Part shown: positions 41,289 through 52,789 of the stretch, in pieces | Layout of the letters: every line of letters begins with the position of its first letter | Numbering within the stretch: position 1 is the first letter of the stretch | NCBI GenBank assembly: GCA_949128115.1 | Contig: OX421961.1 | Coordinates: 126,607,050 to 126,671,049 of the forward strand | Source: Anaspis maculata | Taxonomy: Eukaryota; Arthropoda; Insecta; Coleoptera; Scraptiidae | Direction: 5' to 3' | DNA length: 64,000 bases | The notes under the pieces: generated by a model | Seen by the model: only the letters and a program-made list of their open reading frames with translations | The model's database searches: none | Told to the model about the DNA's origin: nothing | Position numbers and translations under genes: made by a program

Positions 41289-42640
41289 TGTTACGTATTT
41301 CGCGTACGCGTCCGTTTTTATTTGGGACGATCGCTTTAAAAGACACACTGTTTATTACTGCGTACTACAATAAATACAGCTTTATACAGGGTGGCCCAAC
41401 GAAAACAGAACAGAGGGGTTTTCGGGCATTTCACCCAATTTTTTTGAAAAAAGCTCGAACAGGTCGATTTTTATATTGAGGGGGACAGAGTAAAATATCT
41501 CTTCAACTTCCAACCCCACCCCCCTTCTTCTGAAATTGTCTGAGATTCCAATGTAATATTCTTGACCTCTTAATTCTCTCCAGTACAGTCAACGTCATCC
41601 TGCACAGCATCGAGGGAGAAAATTTTCTGTGTAAAAAGTGCCACCCAAATTTACCCCTTCACTCCCCCACCCCAACTTCAAAATCTAAAATGACACTTCC
41701 TACTTTGTGATACATCAAATTGAAGGAAACTGAATTCTCTTCCTTTCAAAGAATTTTCAAAAAGCCATTTCCCCCCTAAAATACTCAGAATGTTGAATTT
41801 ATTTGGGAAGGGGTTGAAAATTTGAAAAAAAAAATTGTTTTCAGAAAGACAAATCAATTTCCTTTTATTCGATGTATCACAAAGTTGGTTGTGTCTGTTA
41901 AGTTTCGAAATTGAAGTGGGGGAAAGGAAAGGGGTGAATTTGGGTAACACTTTTCTCCACCAAAAATTTTTTCCTTGGATGCTATTTAGGATGACGTTGA
42001 TTAAATTGAAGGGAATTGAGGGATCGCGGATATAAAATGGGACATTCAGAGAAATTCAGGAAGATGGGGGGTGGGGTTGACAATTTTGAAAATATTCTTT
42101 TCAGAAAAAGAATTTTATTCTCTTTCATTTGATGTATCGCAAAGTAGATGATGTCATTCGAAATTCTAAAGTTGAGGTGGGTAGGGGTGAGGGGGCTGAA
42201 GATAGAAATTTGCCAATGTATGTTTCAGAAGTCCCCCTCGATATAAAAATCGACCTGTCTGAGCTTTTTTCGAAAAAATGATGTGAAATGCCCGAAAACC
42301 CCTCTGTTCTGTTTTCGTTGGGCCACCCTGTATATGCCTCCGATTAGTGTTCCCGAACATGCCATCGTTCTCCAGCAATTTCCACAGTGAGTCAGCATAC
42401 GATTCTAGACGACTCCCGAAAAATCACACACCTTTAGCGTGTTTCCCGTGTGTTCTGGTATGTGGCACTTCCGCCAATTTGGCTGATGTTTTCTGATCGA
42501 CCGTTCAAGTCTCACATGTAATTTCAATCGCAAGCCATCGCGTTTATTCAAGAAATGTCCAGAGCTCTGCACTTGTACATTGCGACCTAATGGGAAGGGG
42601 AAGGTCTAGAAAGATCGCGTGTTATCCAGAATCGCCGCGC
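41289..42640 (-). mobile_element. LTR fragment, family B, split by a fold-back
   Basis: The left part (41289-41382) starts TGTTACGTATTTCGCGTAC and contains TACTACAATAAATAC; the right part (42335-42640) contains CGTGTTTCCCGTGTG, ACATTGCGACCTAATGGG and AAGATCGCGTGTT. Both match the solo LTR at 53218-53754 in the same minus orientation. The middle is replaced by the fold-back at 41383-42334, and the terminal CGTAACA at the right end is lost. Confidence 0.85.
41383..42334. mobile_element. Fold-back element, TATACAGGGTGG ends
   Basis: TATACAGGGTGGCCCAACG on the left is exactly mirrored by CGTTGGGCCACCCTGTATA on the right; the arms continue through AACAGAACAGAGGGGTTTTC and CGACCTG...TATAAAAATCGACC with rising divergence. 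Length about 950 bp, non-coding. The CAGGTCGATTTTTAT and ATCTTCAACCCC motifs recur at 52790-54010, so both belong to one superfamily. Confidence 0.9.
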
Positions 42641-43270
42641 TAAAAAAAATTCCCCATTAGCCCATTAGTTTTCGGCTGGCATTTGACAAGCAGAAGTCTT
42701 ACTATCAAAACTAGCGACATTTGACCTTCATACCTTACATATTGTCACAAAATTTGGTTGAAATCCGTCCAACGGTTCAGTCACAATGAGGTATCCATTA
42801 AATGTGTGTGGTAAATGTCAGTCATTTCTCTGTAGTGACATTTTCAATTGACAGACCTCGTCGCTAATCTCATTTCCTCGTCTACGCCCCACAACTTACA
42901 TGTGTACACATTTTGCTTGACTTTCGTCAGACCTGTTTAGACATGAACGTAGAAACCCAAATCAGATATTGACACCTCGTGACTTGTGACAGAATGAAAG
43001 TTGAAAATGTATTTCAAATGTTCTGAAAAGAGCTCCTCGGCAGCTTTTCAACGATGTACATTTGATGACAAAGGTTGTCTGTCGTTTTACTGTAGTGACA
43101 TTTTCGACTGACAGACTTGTCGCCGCCGTCGTTTTTACGTCTACGTTTCATACCTTACATATGTACCAAATTTGGCTGAAATCTGTCCAACGGTTTAGCC
43201 ACACCATCCCCCCACGCATCCATTAAATGCGTTCTTGTGCAGACAGATCGACACCATAATTTAAAAAAAA
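42641..43270. repeat. Repeated LINE 3'-end-like sequence
   Basis: Two or three diverged copies of a unit with CATACCTTACAT, AATTTGGTTGAAATCCGTCC, AACGGTT, and TGTAGTGACATTTTC (42720-42850, 42890-43060, 43085-43235). GAAATCCGTCCAACGGTT-type sequence followed by GCAGACAGA and a poly(A) run (43262-43272) is typical of the 3' ends of RTE/CR1-like LINEs. No coding part remains. Confidence 0.55.
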
Positions 43271-43751
43271 AAACAAATCTTAACGTTTTGGCATACAAGG
43301 AATTCAAAAAAACAAAGACAAAATGTAAAAAACGTTTACCATATCTCTCATTTGCGATGGGCGGTAAAAATAACAGAAGCTATCTGTCACGGTCACGGAA
43401 CTTGACTTGCAATATGTCATTTGAAAACCCCTATAACACTGTATTCAGAACAGTTAAAAGTGTTCCTTTATCTATGTCAAAAATTGAAAAATGTCAAAAT
43501 TCAAAATTTTGCTATTTCATTATTCAGATCTATCCAATGGAATCAAATTAATTTTGCATTTGGAGTTTTCCACTATCTTTCAGCCGGGCGCTACGCAATT
43601 TTTTCCCTGGCCGTTACCACCTGAGATGCTCTTCTCCACAAAAAGACATTATTGTAAAAGAAGCACGAAAAAAAATTGTGGAAAACTTTCGTAGGTGTCA
43701 ACTATAATCGTGGTACTATGAGTACCATTATAGTAGATACCTACACACTAA

Positions 43752-45162
43752 TACAGGGTGCCCCGGCTAAAACAGCCCAGCGCGATTTTCTTAGAAATTA
43801 TCAAGGGAACAAAAGAAAATCTATTGAGGAGAAGCCTGACCTTTAAGTTCTTTTTTGAGCGGGCGCCGATGCTTCTGGGTGCTCTAGTTTCCAAGAAAAT
43901 GCAATTTTAATCGGGCGAGTCACAAGAGTTCGAAAATTCAATGACCGACAAAACAAACTAATTCAGATGAAAAAAAAAGCTCTTTCTTTGGGCTTTCCAT
44001 TAATGTGTCTGTGATGTCTGTACCTGGCCCAGTAAGCCAGATATTCTGTTTGACCGTCCAGCAAACACAATAATCGGAATTCATGACGTCACCAATCAAA
44101 CACACATACACTTATTGATTTGATGAAGGGATCCATTTTTCTTGTAGAGGAGATGTACCGAGAGTTCATTAATTAAATGGGTCAAGGGTGCCTGTGAATT
44201 CAAAAACGTCTGTCGTAACTAGCGTAATCCTTTTGTATTAAATTTGTCAAACTTTGACAAGTTACGTCCCATATTTTTGATCTCTGATCTGCCGTAAGTT
44301 TACGAGAATACTTCAAGTTCGAAAATACTCCTCGATCATGTAGGTTTTGTGGCCTGCCATAAAATCACATTTAAAATGTCCCGAAAACGAAAACTGCGAC
44401 TGGTTTGACAAATTACGATAACCAAAAAATTACAGACATCAAATGAACGATGCTAGTTCCGACAGATGTTTTCAAAGTCACAGGCACCCTTGACCCATTT
44501 AATTTATGAACGCTCGGTATATTATAACGTGTAAATAAGGTAATCTTCTCCACTTATTTTTTCAACCTGTTTACTGCGGTTTCAGCTTCAAAAATGTAAT
44601 GTTGAAGCCATTTTCAAAAATATAAGTACAAAATTTGACACATAGAATTGAAACGTTATGTGCAATTGAAAAAAAAAATAGGTGGAGAAGACTACCTTGC
44701 TTGCACGTTACACTTACTGATTGTAACATCAGCCAGTATCCATTGCTGTGGTGAATCCAGGTATGGTAAGTGAGAAAGTCCTAGTAACGGCTAGTGATAA
44801 AATAAACAAGTGTGTGATCGGCGACGTCATGAATTCCGATTATTGTGTTTGCTGGACTGTAAGACAGAACATCTGGCTTACTGGGCCAGGTACAGACATC
44901 AGCGACAAATCAATGGGAAGCCCAGATAAAGAGGATTTTTTCCATCTGAAGTATTTTGTTCTGCCGGTCATGAATTTTCGAATGCTTGTGCTCGCCCGAT
45001 TTAAATTGCATTTTCTTGGAAACTAGAGCACCTACAAGCATCGGAGCCCCCTTAAAAGAAAGCTAAAAGATCAGACATCCCTCCAATTGAAATTTTTTTT
45101 TGTTGCCTTGATATATTTTTTAAGGAAATCGCGCTGGGTTGTTTTAGCTTGGACACCCTGTA
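43752..45162. mobile_element. 1.4 kb fold-back element, TACAGGGTGCCCCGG ends
   Basis: Arms of about 600 bp pair along almost the whole length: GCCCAGCGCGATTTTCTTA near the left end with AAGGAAATCGCGCTGGG near the right, GCCGATGCTT with AAGCATCGGAG, GTACCTGGCCCAGTAAGCCAG with CTGGCTTACTGGGCCAGGTAC, and GGGTCAAGGGTGCCTGTGA with CACAGGCACCCTTGACCC. The loop lies near 44240-44420. The right arm carries a second fold-back (44524-44711). No transposase. Confidence 0.9.
44524..44711. mobile_element. Nested fold-back/MITE, TAACGTG ends
   Basis: TAACGTGTAAATAAGGTAAT with CTTCTCCAC on the left pairs with GTGGAGAAG and ACTACCTTGCTTGCACGTTA on the right. It interrupts only the right arm of the larger fold-back, so it inserted later. 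Confidence 0.85.
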
Positions 45163-46363
45163 TAAACCTAGTGAAAAATATTATCAGGTTCTAGAATGAA
45201 ATCACGAAAGCAGCAACCGAAGAGAAATTTAATGAAAAGGGGGATTTTGCATGGCTTAGACTTGGGCTTTACCGTATCGTTAGAATAGTCTGGCCTTCCT
45301 GGCTTTCCGCATAAGTGATAGATGAGACGCAGATGTTGATTTATACCCCGATCATGTCCGCTTTGAGAAGGCAGAGAACGAGGATATCAGCGGCAAAGTG
45401 CATTTAGATTCACAATTTTCTCGGAATATTTTACTCCAGCAAGAGAGAATGGTATTTGTGGTGAATATCACATTTTTCGCCCCAATAAACTTTCGGAAAC
45501 CGAAAACGAGCCACTTTCAAGGCTGTTTTATGACTAATTATTCCAGATTTAGACAGTTTGAAAAAAAACATCATTTTCAATTCAAATTAGTGTAGGGGAA
45601 CGAACTTTTTCATAATTATAAGAGAAAGCTTTAAAAATTCGTCGTTTTTCAAAAATACCGATACACACAAATGAAATAACATCTGGTATAGTTTAAAACC
45701 TCGAGTGTATCGCCTTGGGGTGTTAGCCATGCAAGAGCGGGCGGATTTTACTGCCTGCTGGGAGCACAAAAACAGGCAGAGGACTCGTTTGCGGTCCCGA
45801 TACAAAGACAAGGGGAGATCAAACCGAACCTCGGGTGGTGGTGCATGTCCGTGGTAGAAATCCACGTTGTTTATTTGTACCTGTAATTTGTGTGATAATA
45901 AGGCAAGCCTGTTCCATTTATTGTTGTATTCATTCATTTATTTCCTAAAAATTCTCACCTCTGTACAAGGTTTTCTGGTTACCATTTTATTCTAATTTGC
46001 GGTGTTTTTACAAGACGGAGATGCTCTCATGTTTTTAGAATTGTATGTACTGTGTTGATAATTATTTGCAATTTGGGCTACTTTATTGTACTGTCACTGT
46101 TTTGTTTGTATTGTTACTTGGGATTCTCTGTTTTTCTTGAGATATTACTCGAGATTTTATGTCAATATTTTGATCCGCTTGATTTAATAATTTATATCGG
46201 TGTCACTTTGTATCTGTCATGCCTGATTATTCAAAATCAGAACAGCAGCCCGCATTTCATTTTGTTGATGCTCAGTGTAAATTGCGCTAGCGAGAATGGA
46301 AGGGCCTTGGTGAGTTTTGCGGCACCAAATAACATTTTCGTAGTTTGTATATTTTTGTATATG
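45163..46363. other. Intergenic DNA, no recognised gene
   Basis: A hydrophobic 115-codon frame (46052-46399) and a 116-codon minus frame (45587-45937) show no family signature; the first is T-rich low-complexity DNA. Nothing else structured. Confidence 0.4.
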
Positions 46364-47840
46364 TACAGGCTGGTCCATCTTGGCGTAATTATCCCATAGC
46401 GGTCTTACCCTCCAAGATAAAGAAAGAAAATGTGAGAGAGAAGTTATAGGGTTTGATGAGACCTATAACCTAAAATTATTTTCAGCTATACAGGTGTCCC
46501 ATTTTGACGGGATCAACAAAACGTCAATTTTTTTTTAATGGAACACCCTATATTTTTTTGCATTTTCGGATTCAGCTTTTTCAACTGTCTTATGCCTGTA
46601 TTTTTGTTTTTGAATTGTGTAGCAGTGCTACCAACTAAAAATTGAAAACTGAAAGAAAATCGCATTTCCACAGTTATCTTGAAAAAATTGTAGCGACCTT
46701 GCTTTTCAAAACTAAGAGATGAAATTTGACATGGTGATAGTCAAGTCTCAGACCAATATACCAATGTCCTCATTTTTTTCAAATAGCATGCCCCTAATTT
46801 TATAACGTTATCTGATAGCTTTTTTTTATCTTCTTCCATTTTTACTAGGGGTACCCTACCCTCAAACTTCATTTTTTTCGAGATAATCGGAAATTTTCAC
46901 AAAATTTGTGATTTTTTTATTTTTTTTCACAAATTGAGTTGGCCGTGATGAATGACAGACAAGCCAAATAGTACGCAACTCTCAGTTAGTCAGTCTGAAT
47001 ATTGTCAAACAAAAAAAAAATGGCTTCAACGCAGAAAAAAACAAAGTGGGATCCTGGATATCTGGATTATTACCAGAATAACAAATCAATCATTTTCTCT
47101 CGCGTAAAGTCATTTTTCTTTGTTCGACAATATTCAGACTGACTAACTGAGAGTTGCGTACTATTTGGCTTTTCTGTCATTCATCACGGCCAACTCAATT
47201 TGTGAAAAAAAAATAAAAAATCAAATTTTGTGAAAATTTCCGATTATCTCGAAAAAAATGAAATTTAAGGGTAGGGTACCCCTAGTAAAAATGAAATAGG
47301 ATAAAAAAAAAACTATCAGATAAGGTTATAAAATTGGGGACATGCTATTTGAAAAAAATGAGTTATAGAGACTTTGAAAATTATAAAGTTTGATTTTTGT
47401 TTGTGAACGCCCTGTATCAAGAAATCGCAATTTTTTGACATTGGGATATTGGTCTTTGACTTGACTATCACCATGTCAAGTTTCATTTCTTAGTTTTGAA
47501 AAGCAACGCCGCTACGATTTTTTCATGATAACTGTAGAAATGCGATTTTTTTCAGTTTTTAATTTTTAGTTGGTAGCACTGCCACACAATTGAAAAACAA
47601 AAATACAGGCATAAGACAGTTAAAAAAGTTGAATCTGAAAATGCAAAAAAATATAGGGTGTTCTATTTAAAAAAAACTGACGTTTTGTTGATCCCGTCAA
47701 AATGGGACACCCTGTATAGCTGAAAATAATTTTAGGTTATAGGTCCCATCAAACCATATAACTTCTTTTCTACATCTTTTTCTCTATCTTGAACGGTAAG
47801 ACCGCTATGGGATAATTACGCTAGGATGGACCAGCCTGTA
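46364..47840. mobile_element. 1.48 kb fold-back with fold-back inside
   Basis: Outer ends TACAGGCTGGTCCATC and CCAGCCTGTA are mirrored; the arms (46364-46488, 47716-47840) share GGTCTTACC, ATCCCATAGCGG and TTATAGGT. Inside, a second set of ends lies at about 46487 (TATACAGGTGTCCCATTTTG) and 47717 (CAAAATGGGACACCCTGTATA), with arms that continue to the centre, for example TAGTTGGTAGCACTG and GGGTACCCTA. The centre (46930-47190) has near-perfect arms (GAGTTGGCCGTGATGAATGA) around a loop holding a 40-codon frame. Confidence 0.9.
47020..47142 (+). other. 40-codon ORF in the loop of the fold-back
   Basis: ATG at 47020 after an A-rich run opens a frame starting MASTQKKTKWDPGYLDYYQN and ending YSD at 47142, partly inside the right arm. 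Its basic start followed by W-D-P-x-Y resembles the beginning of some hAT/ZBED-like transposases, but this is a loose impression. It might be the first codons of the ancestral transposase left after internal deletion. Confidence 0.25.
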
Positions 47841-48091
47841 TGTGAAAGTCGAACCCAAGGGACAATCTCTCTCGTCCAACGTGGGTGCATTTAATAATTT
47901 TGTGGGATCCTGGGAAACTGCTGGAGAGGTGTGGAACCGGGAATCAGGAATGGCGAGGACGATGATGTGATCAATCAAATGAGGTGACAGGCCGTTGCTG
48001 TTGCTTGAAATTTAGTACTACAAAATACCACAAGATCAAATCAGCTTTAAACCCCTTGTCACTTTGGTGTCAAGTGTCCTAAATTCGTTCA

Positions 48092-48277
48092 AAAACTCCC
48101 AAATCATCTGCCATTATTTCAAATCTTCCTTATTTGCTCAGAAACTCTCAAATCTTCCGCCATTATTTCAAGTCTCCCTCATTGCTCAGAGACTCTCAAA
48201 CCATCTGCCATTAGTTCCAGTCTTCCTAATTAGATCAAAAACTCTTAAATTATATCTGTCATGATTTCAAGTAAATC
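48092..48277. repeat. Four-copy minisatellite, about 50 bp unit
   Basis: Units of the form AAACTCNCAAATCATCTGCCATTATTTCAA followed by TCTTCCT and TTGCTCAG, repeated about four times with increasing divergence to the right. Confidence 0.75.
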
Positions 48278-48579
48278 TTGAATCTCTACTAAATGTAGAG
48301 TAGAGGCAACTGCCCAATCTTTGTTTACTAGACCGATGATTGCAGAGTAGGTTGCAACTTTAGCGAGACAAAGTTATCTCTTGGATTTAGGTATTTGTTT
48401 TCAGCGTCTCGTGTATCTTGGAAACGCAAAATACTTTAGTTGATGGTAGTGAACAATCTGGTTGACTGTAGTATTTTTATATATTGTCTACGGATGTTCT
48501 TCACTTTTGTATGCGTGAGCGTGAGTTTACAAATGGAGTGGCGTGAATTGAATTGCAAAGCGTAAATTATAACTGCATG

Positions 48580-48637
48580 GCGAAGCGAAGCGAAGCGAAG
48601 CGAAGCGAAGCGAAGCAAGCGAAACAAGCGAAGCGAA
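48580..48637. repeat. (GCGAA)n microsatellite
   Basis: About nine perfect CGAAG pentamers followed by three imperfect ones, then a G10 run at 48650-48660. Confidence 0.95.
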
Positions 48638-48822
48638 ACTTGGCGTTGCGGGGGGGGGGGATCCAATGAGCTGCAACAAAAATGTTGACGATCTCTGCAA
48701 AAGTTCTTTCGTAATTTTGAGGAGACACCAGACTATACACAGGGGTTTCTTTGGCGAGTTCTTCGCCTGGGTGTCTGTTTTCGAGTCCGTCACTCTTCCT
48801 TTGTCTTTTAGCTTTCTACAGC

Positions 48823-49133
48823 TTTACCGAAAAGGAGTGTTTGGCGGTGATGTGGGACATGAAAAAGTTGTCACCCCATGTGGAGAGAGCTGACTTTTTC
48901 TCGTGACGGATCATTCTGCCCTCAATTGGCTCAACTCCTCGAAGGACGTCAGTGGTCTTGCTCGACTGCTGGATCTTGGACCATTTCTGTGGAATCTGTA
49001 TTTTCCCTCTACTTGGGAAGCGTCAGCCAGAATATCGTCCGGTTGTTAAAAGATAACGTCTTCCAGCTTTTCGAAGCCCGCCCCCCAAACGCTTGTCTGC
49101 GACAACGGTGAACAATTTTTGCCGCGGGACTTC
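48823..49133 (+). pseudogene. Gypsy-type pol fragment: RNase H and integrase bits
   Basis: FTEKECLAVMWDMKKL (from 48823) and, after a one-base frameshift, VTDHSALNWLNSSKDVSGLA (from about 48903) are the hallmark end of the Ty3/Gypsy RNase H domain (EKECLAVVW...VVTDHSAL.WL). At 49089-49133 TLVCDNGEQFLPRDF resembles the second catalytic Asp region of the integrase (CDNGxxF). The normal distance between these two motifs is some 250 residues; here it is about 40, so a large internal deletion has occurred. No LTRs of its own adjoin it. Confidence 0.75.
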
Positions 49134-50620
49134 ACGGAGATCCCGAAATATAATGTTAACATCACTCATACTGATGACGGCGATCATTAGAGCTGCTTCG
49201 CATGAGTAGTAGGCGACAGAATACTTTCCTGAAGACGACCTGAAAGCTTCTTCTTTGACTCATATATACTATGTAGGTAGACATTCGCCAAAAGCGAACC
49301 ACCATCAAGGCTACTTCATACTACTAGTAAGTAAGCTCATATCGCCAAAAGTCCTCGATGTTTTCAGACGCCAGGATGCGAAAGCACAAATAGCCATGCA
49401 AGGGACCCTATCACGGAACATTTTTCTCTCTTCCAGTTCAGGGCAAGGACAAATAATGCGACTGTTATTTTTTCCGTCTTCCATGAACCCACCTTCAGGG
49501 TGGAACAATTTATGAAAAAGAATGATGATAACATACGCTCTGTCCGTCCCTCCATGCATAAAGCTTGAAGTTTGACCTAATAATCTTGCGGCGAAACGCT
49601 CGATGTTCCTAGATTACATGTCATACCAGAGCGCGAAAGACCGATATGGAAATCAAGATTTATACTACTGCATTCTTGTACGCGGTCGCTTCATGCATAA
49701 TACTGCGCGATTCTGAACTTTTCACATGAAAATTTGAATACGCCTATCGAAATGAAATCAGAGCACTTGATTTATCGAAGAGCGCCAAAAATATATGAAA
49801 AATCTCTGGAAAAACGCTCTCGGACAACATTTCAAGTTCAATAATTCACGTATTTATAGAGGAACGCCTGAATCATTCGCCAAATAATAATTTCTCAATA
49901 ATATTTATGTATGCGGGCAGAGTTCAAATACCTAATATTTTTTCTCATTATTTCTCATAGGGAAATTGTGTTTTATTTTTAATTTCGAACGATTAGGATC
50001 TGACGAAATATCTGGTTGTTTGTGTTTATGTGAACAGACAAAATTTCATTCAATCGTCGCGCGAGCGTCCTCAAAATTGACGCTTGTTGGAGTCATTAAA
50101 TTCGAAATTAGAATTCGCAATGTATAATCACAGACGCAATCGGAATAGGGATCTGTGGCCATGGACGAGCTTATTTACCTCTTGACCTGCTACTCATACA
50201 CAGATGAATTATTGATACGTTGGTTTTTATGCAGGTTGGGACTTTAGCACATTCCCATTATACTTACCTTACCTAACAATAATTTGTAAGCGTTGCAAAA
50301 TGTTTATGCATAGAGCATCTGAGTAAAATACCCACTTAAAACTACCTTTGCACTTTTTCATTTTTCCAGTTGCATTTCAGAAAGCAGTGAAAGCACCAAT
50401 AGAGTCTCAGATAAGCCTCGTTCGTTATTTGTCGTCACTATCACCATGGAAAGCCTGTATCTTCTTCGAACAATAAAATTCGAACAAATTTCCGGAGCAG
50501 ACCATTATAAGGCAGTTCCGTTCTACCTCCAGAATATGTCGGCTGTTAGAAATGTAAAAGGCAAAAATGTCGTTTCTTGAATACCTAGGAATACATACAG
50601 GGCGATTTTTTTGAAAGAAC
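49134..50620. other. Intergenic DNA, no recognised gene
   Basis: May still contain unrecognisable Gypsy sequence up to about 49560. ACAGGGCGATTTTTTT near 50597 looks like the start of a TACAGGG-type fold-back cut by the next element. Nothing else is supportable. Confidence 0.35.
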
Positions 50621-50967
50621 TAGTGTTGTCGTCTAGACAAGACAAGAGTTGCTCTACTCTTGTCTTGTCTTGAAATGTCAAGATCATTTCAAAATTTCAA
50701 GACAAGACTCTAACTCTTGATGAAAATTTTTCAAGAGTCTAGATAGACTCTTGAAATTGAATTAGTATAAAACCTCCTTTTCCAATAAAAATACGTGACA
50801 GAAATATAAACATCTTTTAGCAAGAAAAACAGAGAAACTGTGACGAGCAAGAAGCACCATCCGACTAGAGACTGCGCTTCAACAAAAAATTCTATTTGAG
50901 TGTACTTACATTCAAATTTCAAAACCAAGACCGACTTTCATTGACTGGTAATGTCAATGAAGGTTCG

Positions 50968-51054
50968 TGGTTCAAACAGCGGCTATCAATCGCCATCCAG
51001 AGAGGTAACGCCATAAGTGTGCTGGGTACTACTCAAGAACCAGACTACATATAA
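50968..51054 (+). pseudogene. REL LINE C-terminal tail
   Basis: WFKQRLSIAIQRGNAISVLG followed by a few residues and TAA at 51052-51054. It matches the end of the REL LINE at 20236-21266 (QRISVAIQRGNTAASR). An AATAAAA signal and T-rich tail follow (51091-51110). A strongly 5'-truncated copy of the same group, inside the hAT-like element. Confidence 0.75.
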
Positions 51055-51110
51055 GTTGAAACGCATATTATTGTAATTTCGATATACCCAATAAAATGAT
51101 TATTTTTCTG

Positions 51111-52640
51111 CTTTTATTGACACTGAAATTTATCATTGGTGTGAGTTCAGAAAGAAAAGGTTGCCACCACCACCCCTGACCTGTTAGTAAACGAAGGTAT
51201 TTCTGCAATGGGGTCTTATATAAAATGACAAGATACGATTTTATTGCTCTAGGTTGATGCCTGAGTAAATAGAGTTAGTCAAGTACTGTTCTGTTAGAAA
51301 AGTAATAAAAAAATCTGGCACCGCGGAAGGAAATAGAAATTCAGTTCACCGCAGTCCATCGGCCCAAATCAAGTGAATAAGCAAGCCAAGAACAGTACCA
51401 GGTTGCCACATGAACATCGAGAAACAGTCAACGAAAAAGAGTCACAGTCAAGAAAAAAGTCAATCAATAAACTCCAATATTTGCTGTTTGATATCCGAAA
51501 CATTGCTACTGCACGGAGAAATGTAAATAATCGGGTTTAAGCAGGACCCAGAATTCCCAGATGTGCGGACGTGCTCCAATATTTTTGTCGAAAATATACC
51601 GATTGTTCGCAGAAGTGTGTCAGGTTCCCGCTTGTGTCGACCTGACGCGGGCAAGAAGACTCACTTTGCTCAAGTTGTAAAAAGAACATCAGCTCAATCG
51701 GTATTTTGCCTTGGTACATTGAAATGATACCTGGCCGCAGCATTTTGTCTGAATCATTCACCTTTTATCGGCGAAAAACACTTTGTTTTGCAGCTATTGA
51801 CCAAAAGCCTCATCGAGCGACGTAACTTCTCAGGAGTTGTGATCTGTGAAAGCGCAGCTATTTTTTGGAGAAGTATAAATGAAGATGTTGGAGTAGCCCT
51901 TGAAAAAGAAAATACTTGGACGAAACTTTCGCAAGAGAACCGGGGAAAAACAGTAGAGACATACAGAGTGTGAAGGAGATGTCATGTAAATATATAATCA
52001 CAAGAAATGGATAGAATTCGACATGACATCTCTCTGGCTAAGCTTTCCTGTTCTCTGATACAAAATTGATGCATTTATAGTGAACTGCCACCTCAAACAT
52101 GAGATCAAATTGTTTTCTGCTTGCTAATATATAAAATTCACAACATACAGAAAGATGCTTAATTGTGTTGTTTTGTTTTTTCTGATATTCAATCGTAACT
52201 AGTAAATACTCATGAACTGTAGACTGACTATCAGACACAGCCTGACAACAACGGTCAATGCATAATGACATGATGGCCTGCCTAGTGCGCAAGCGCAGAA
52301 CAGGTTTATTCCTCCATTATGCTTCCAATTTAAACTCCCAAATTCCCAGATTTTTTCCTAGAAAAAGGGGCTTTTGAGACGAGATATTTCATAACGTCTG
52401 TGATGATCTCTCAGTTTCTTGGTTTTAACAAATAAAAGAAAAATAATATAAAAACCCATTGCAATCATTTCCATTTCAACTAAATATATTTAGTTTTAAA
52501 TAGTATTTTTTCATACCTTTCACCCTTAATTATGTTATTTTATGTTGTCAGTGAACTCGGCAAGAAATATCCAACCAAATTATACATTCAGTAGACAATA
52601 AAAACCGTCTACAGAGAGGAATATATCTGATTTTTTTTTT
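51111..52640. other. Interior of the hAT-like element
   Basis: No transposase motif seen. A frame at 51788-51973 (LIERRNFSGVVICESAAIFW) has no family I know. Confidence 0.35.
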
Positions 52641-52789
52641 CACGAGTCTAATCAAAACTCTTGATCTTGGAAGCCTTACTCTTGTCTTGTCTAGAAATTT
52701 AAAAACAAGAGTTTCTAGAGGTCTTGTCTAAGTCTTGATGGCTTTTCAAGACAAGAGTCTAGAAAGTCTAACTCTAGACGGCAACACTA

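Larger units (their letters stand above)
47841..48822. other. Intergenic DNA with two tandem repeats
   Basis: Contains the minisatellite at 48092-48277 and the GCGAA microsatellite at 48580-48637, listed separately. The rest shows no gene. Confidence 0.4.
50621..52789. mobile_element. hAT-like element, TAGTGTTG ends
   Basis: TAGTGTTGTCGTCTAGA on the left and TCTAGACGGCAACACTA on the right are inverted copies with one mismatch; TAGTGTTGCC-type termini are common in hAT elements. Subterminal regions are packed with AAGACAAGAG/CTCTTGTCTT motifs on both sides (50630-50760, 52650-52770). I do not find an 8 bp target duplication. The interior holds a REL LINE tail (50968-51054) and a 61-codon frame (51788-51973) of unknown nature, no transposase. 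Confidence 0.7.

Noticed and set aside
46052..46399. Hydrophobic 115-codon ORF, possible membrane protein
   Set aside because: T-rich low-complexity DNA that runs into the fold-back end; no family, no transcript signal.
48436..48793. Serine/leucine-rich minus-strand ORFs
   Set aside because: FASLR repeats are translations of the GCGAA microsatellite.
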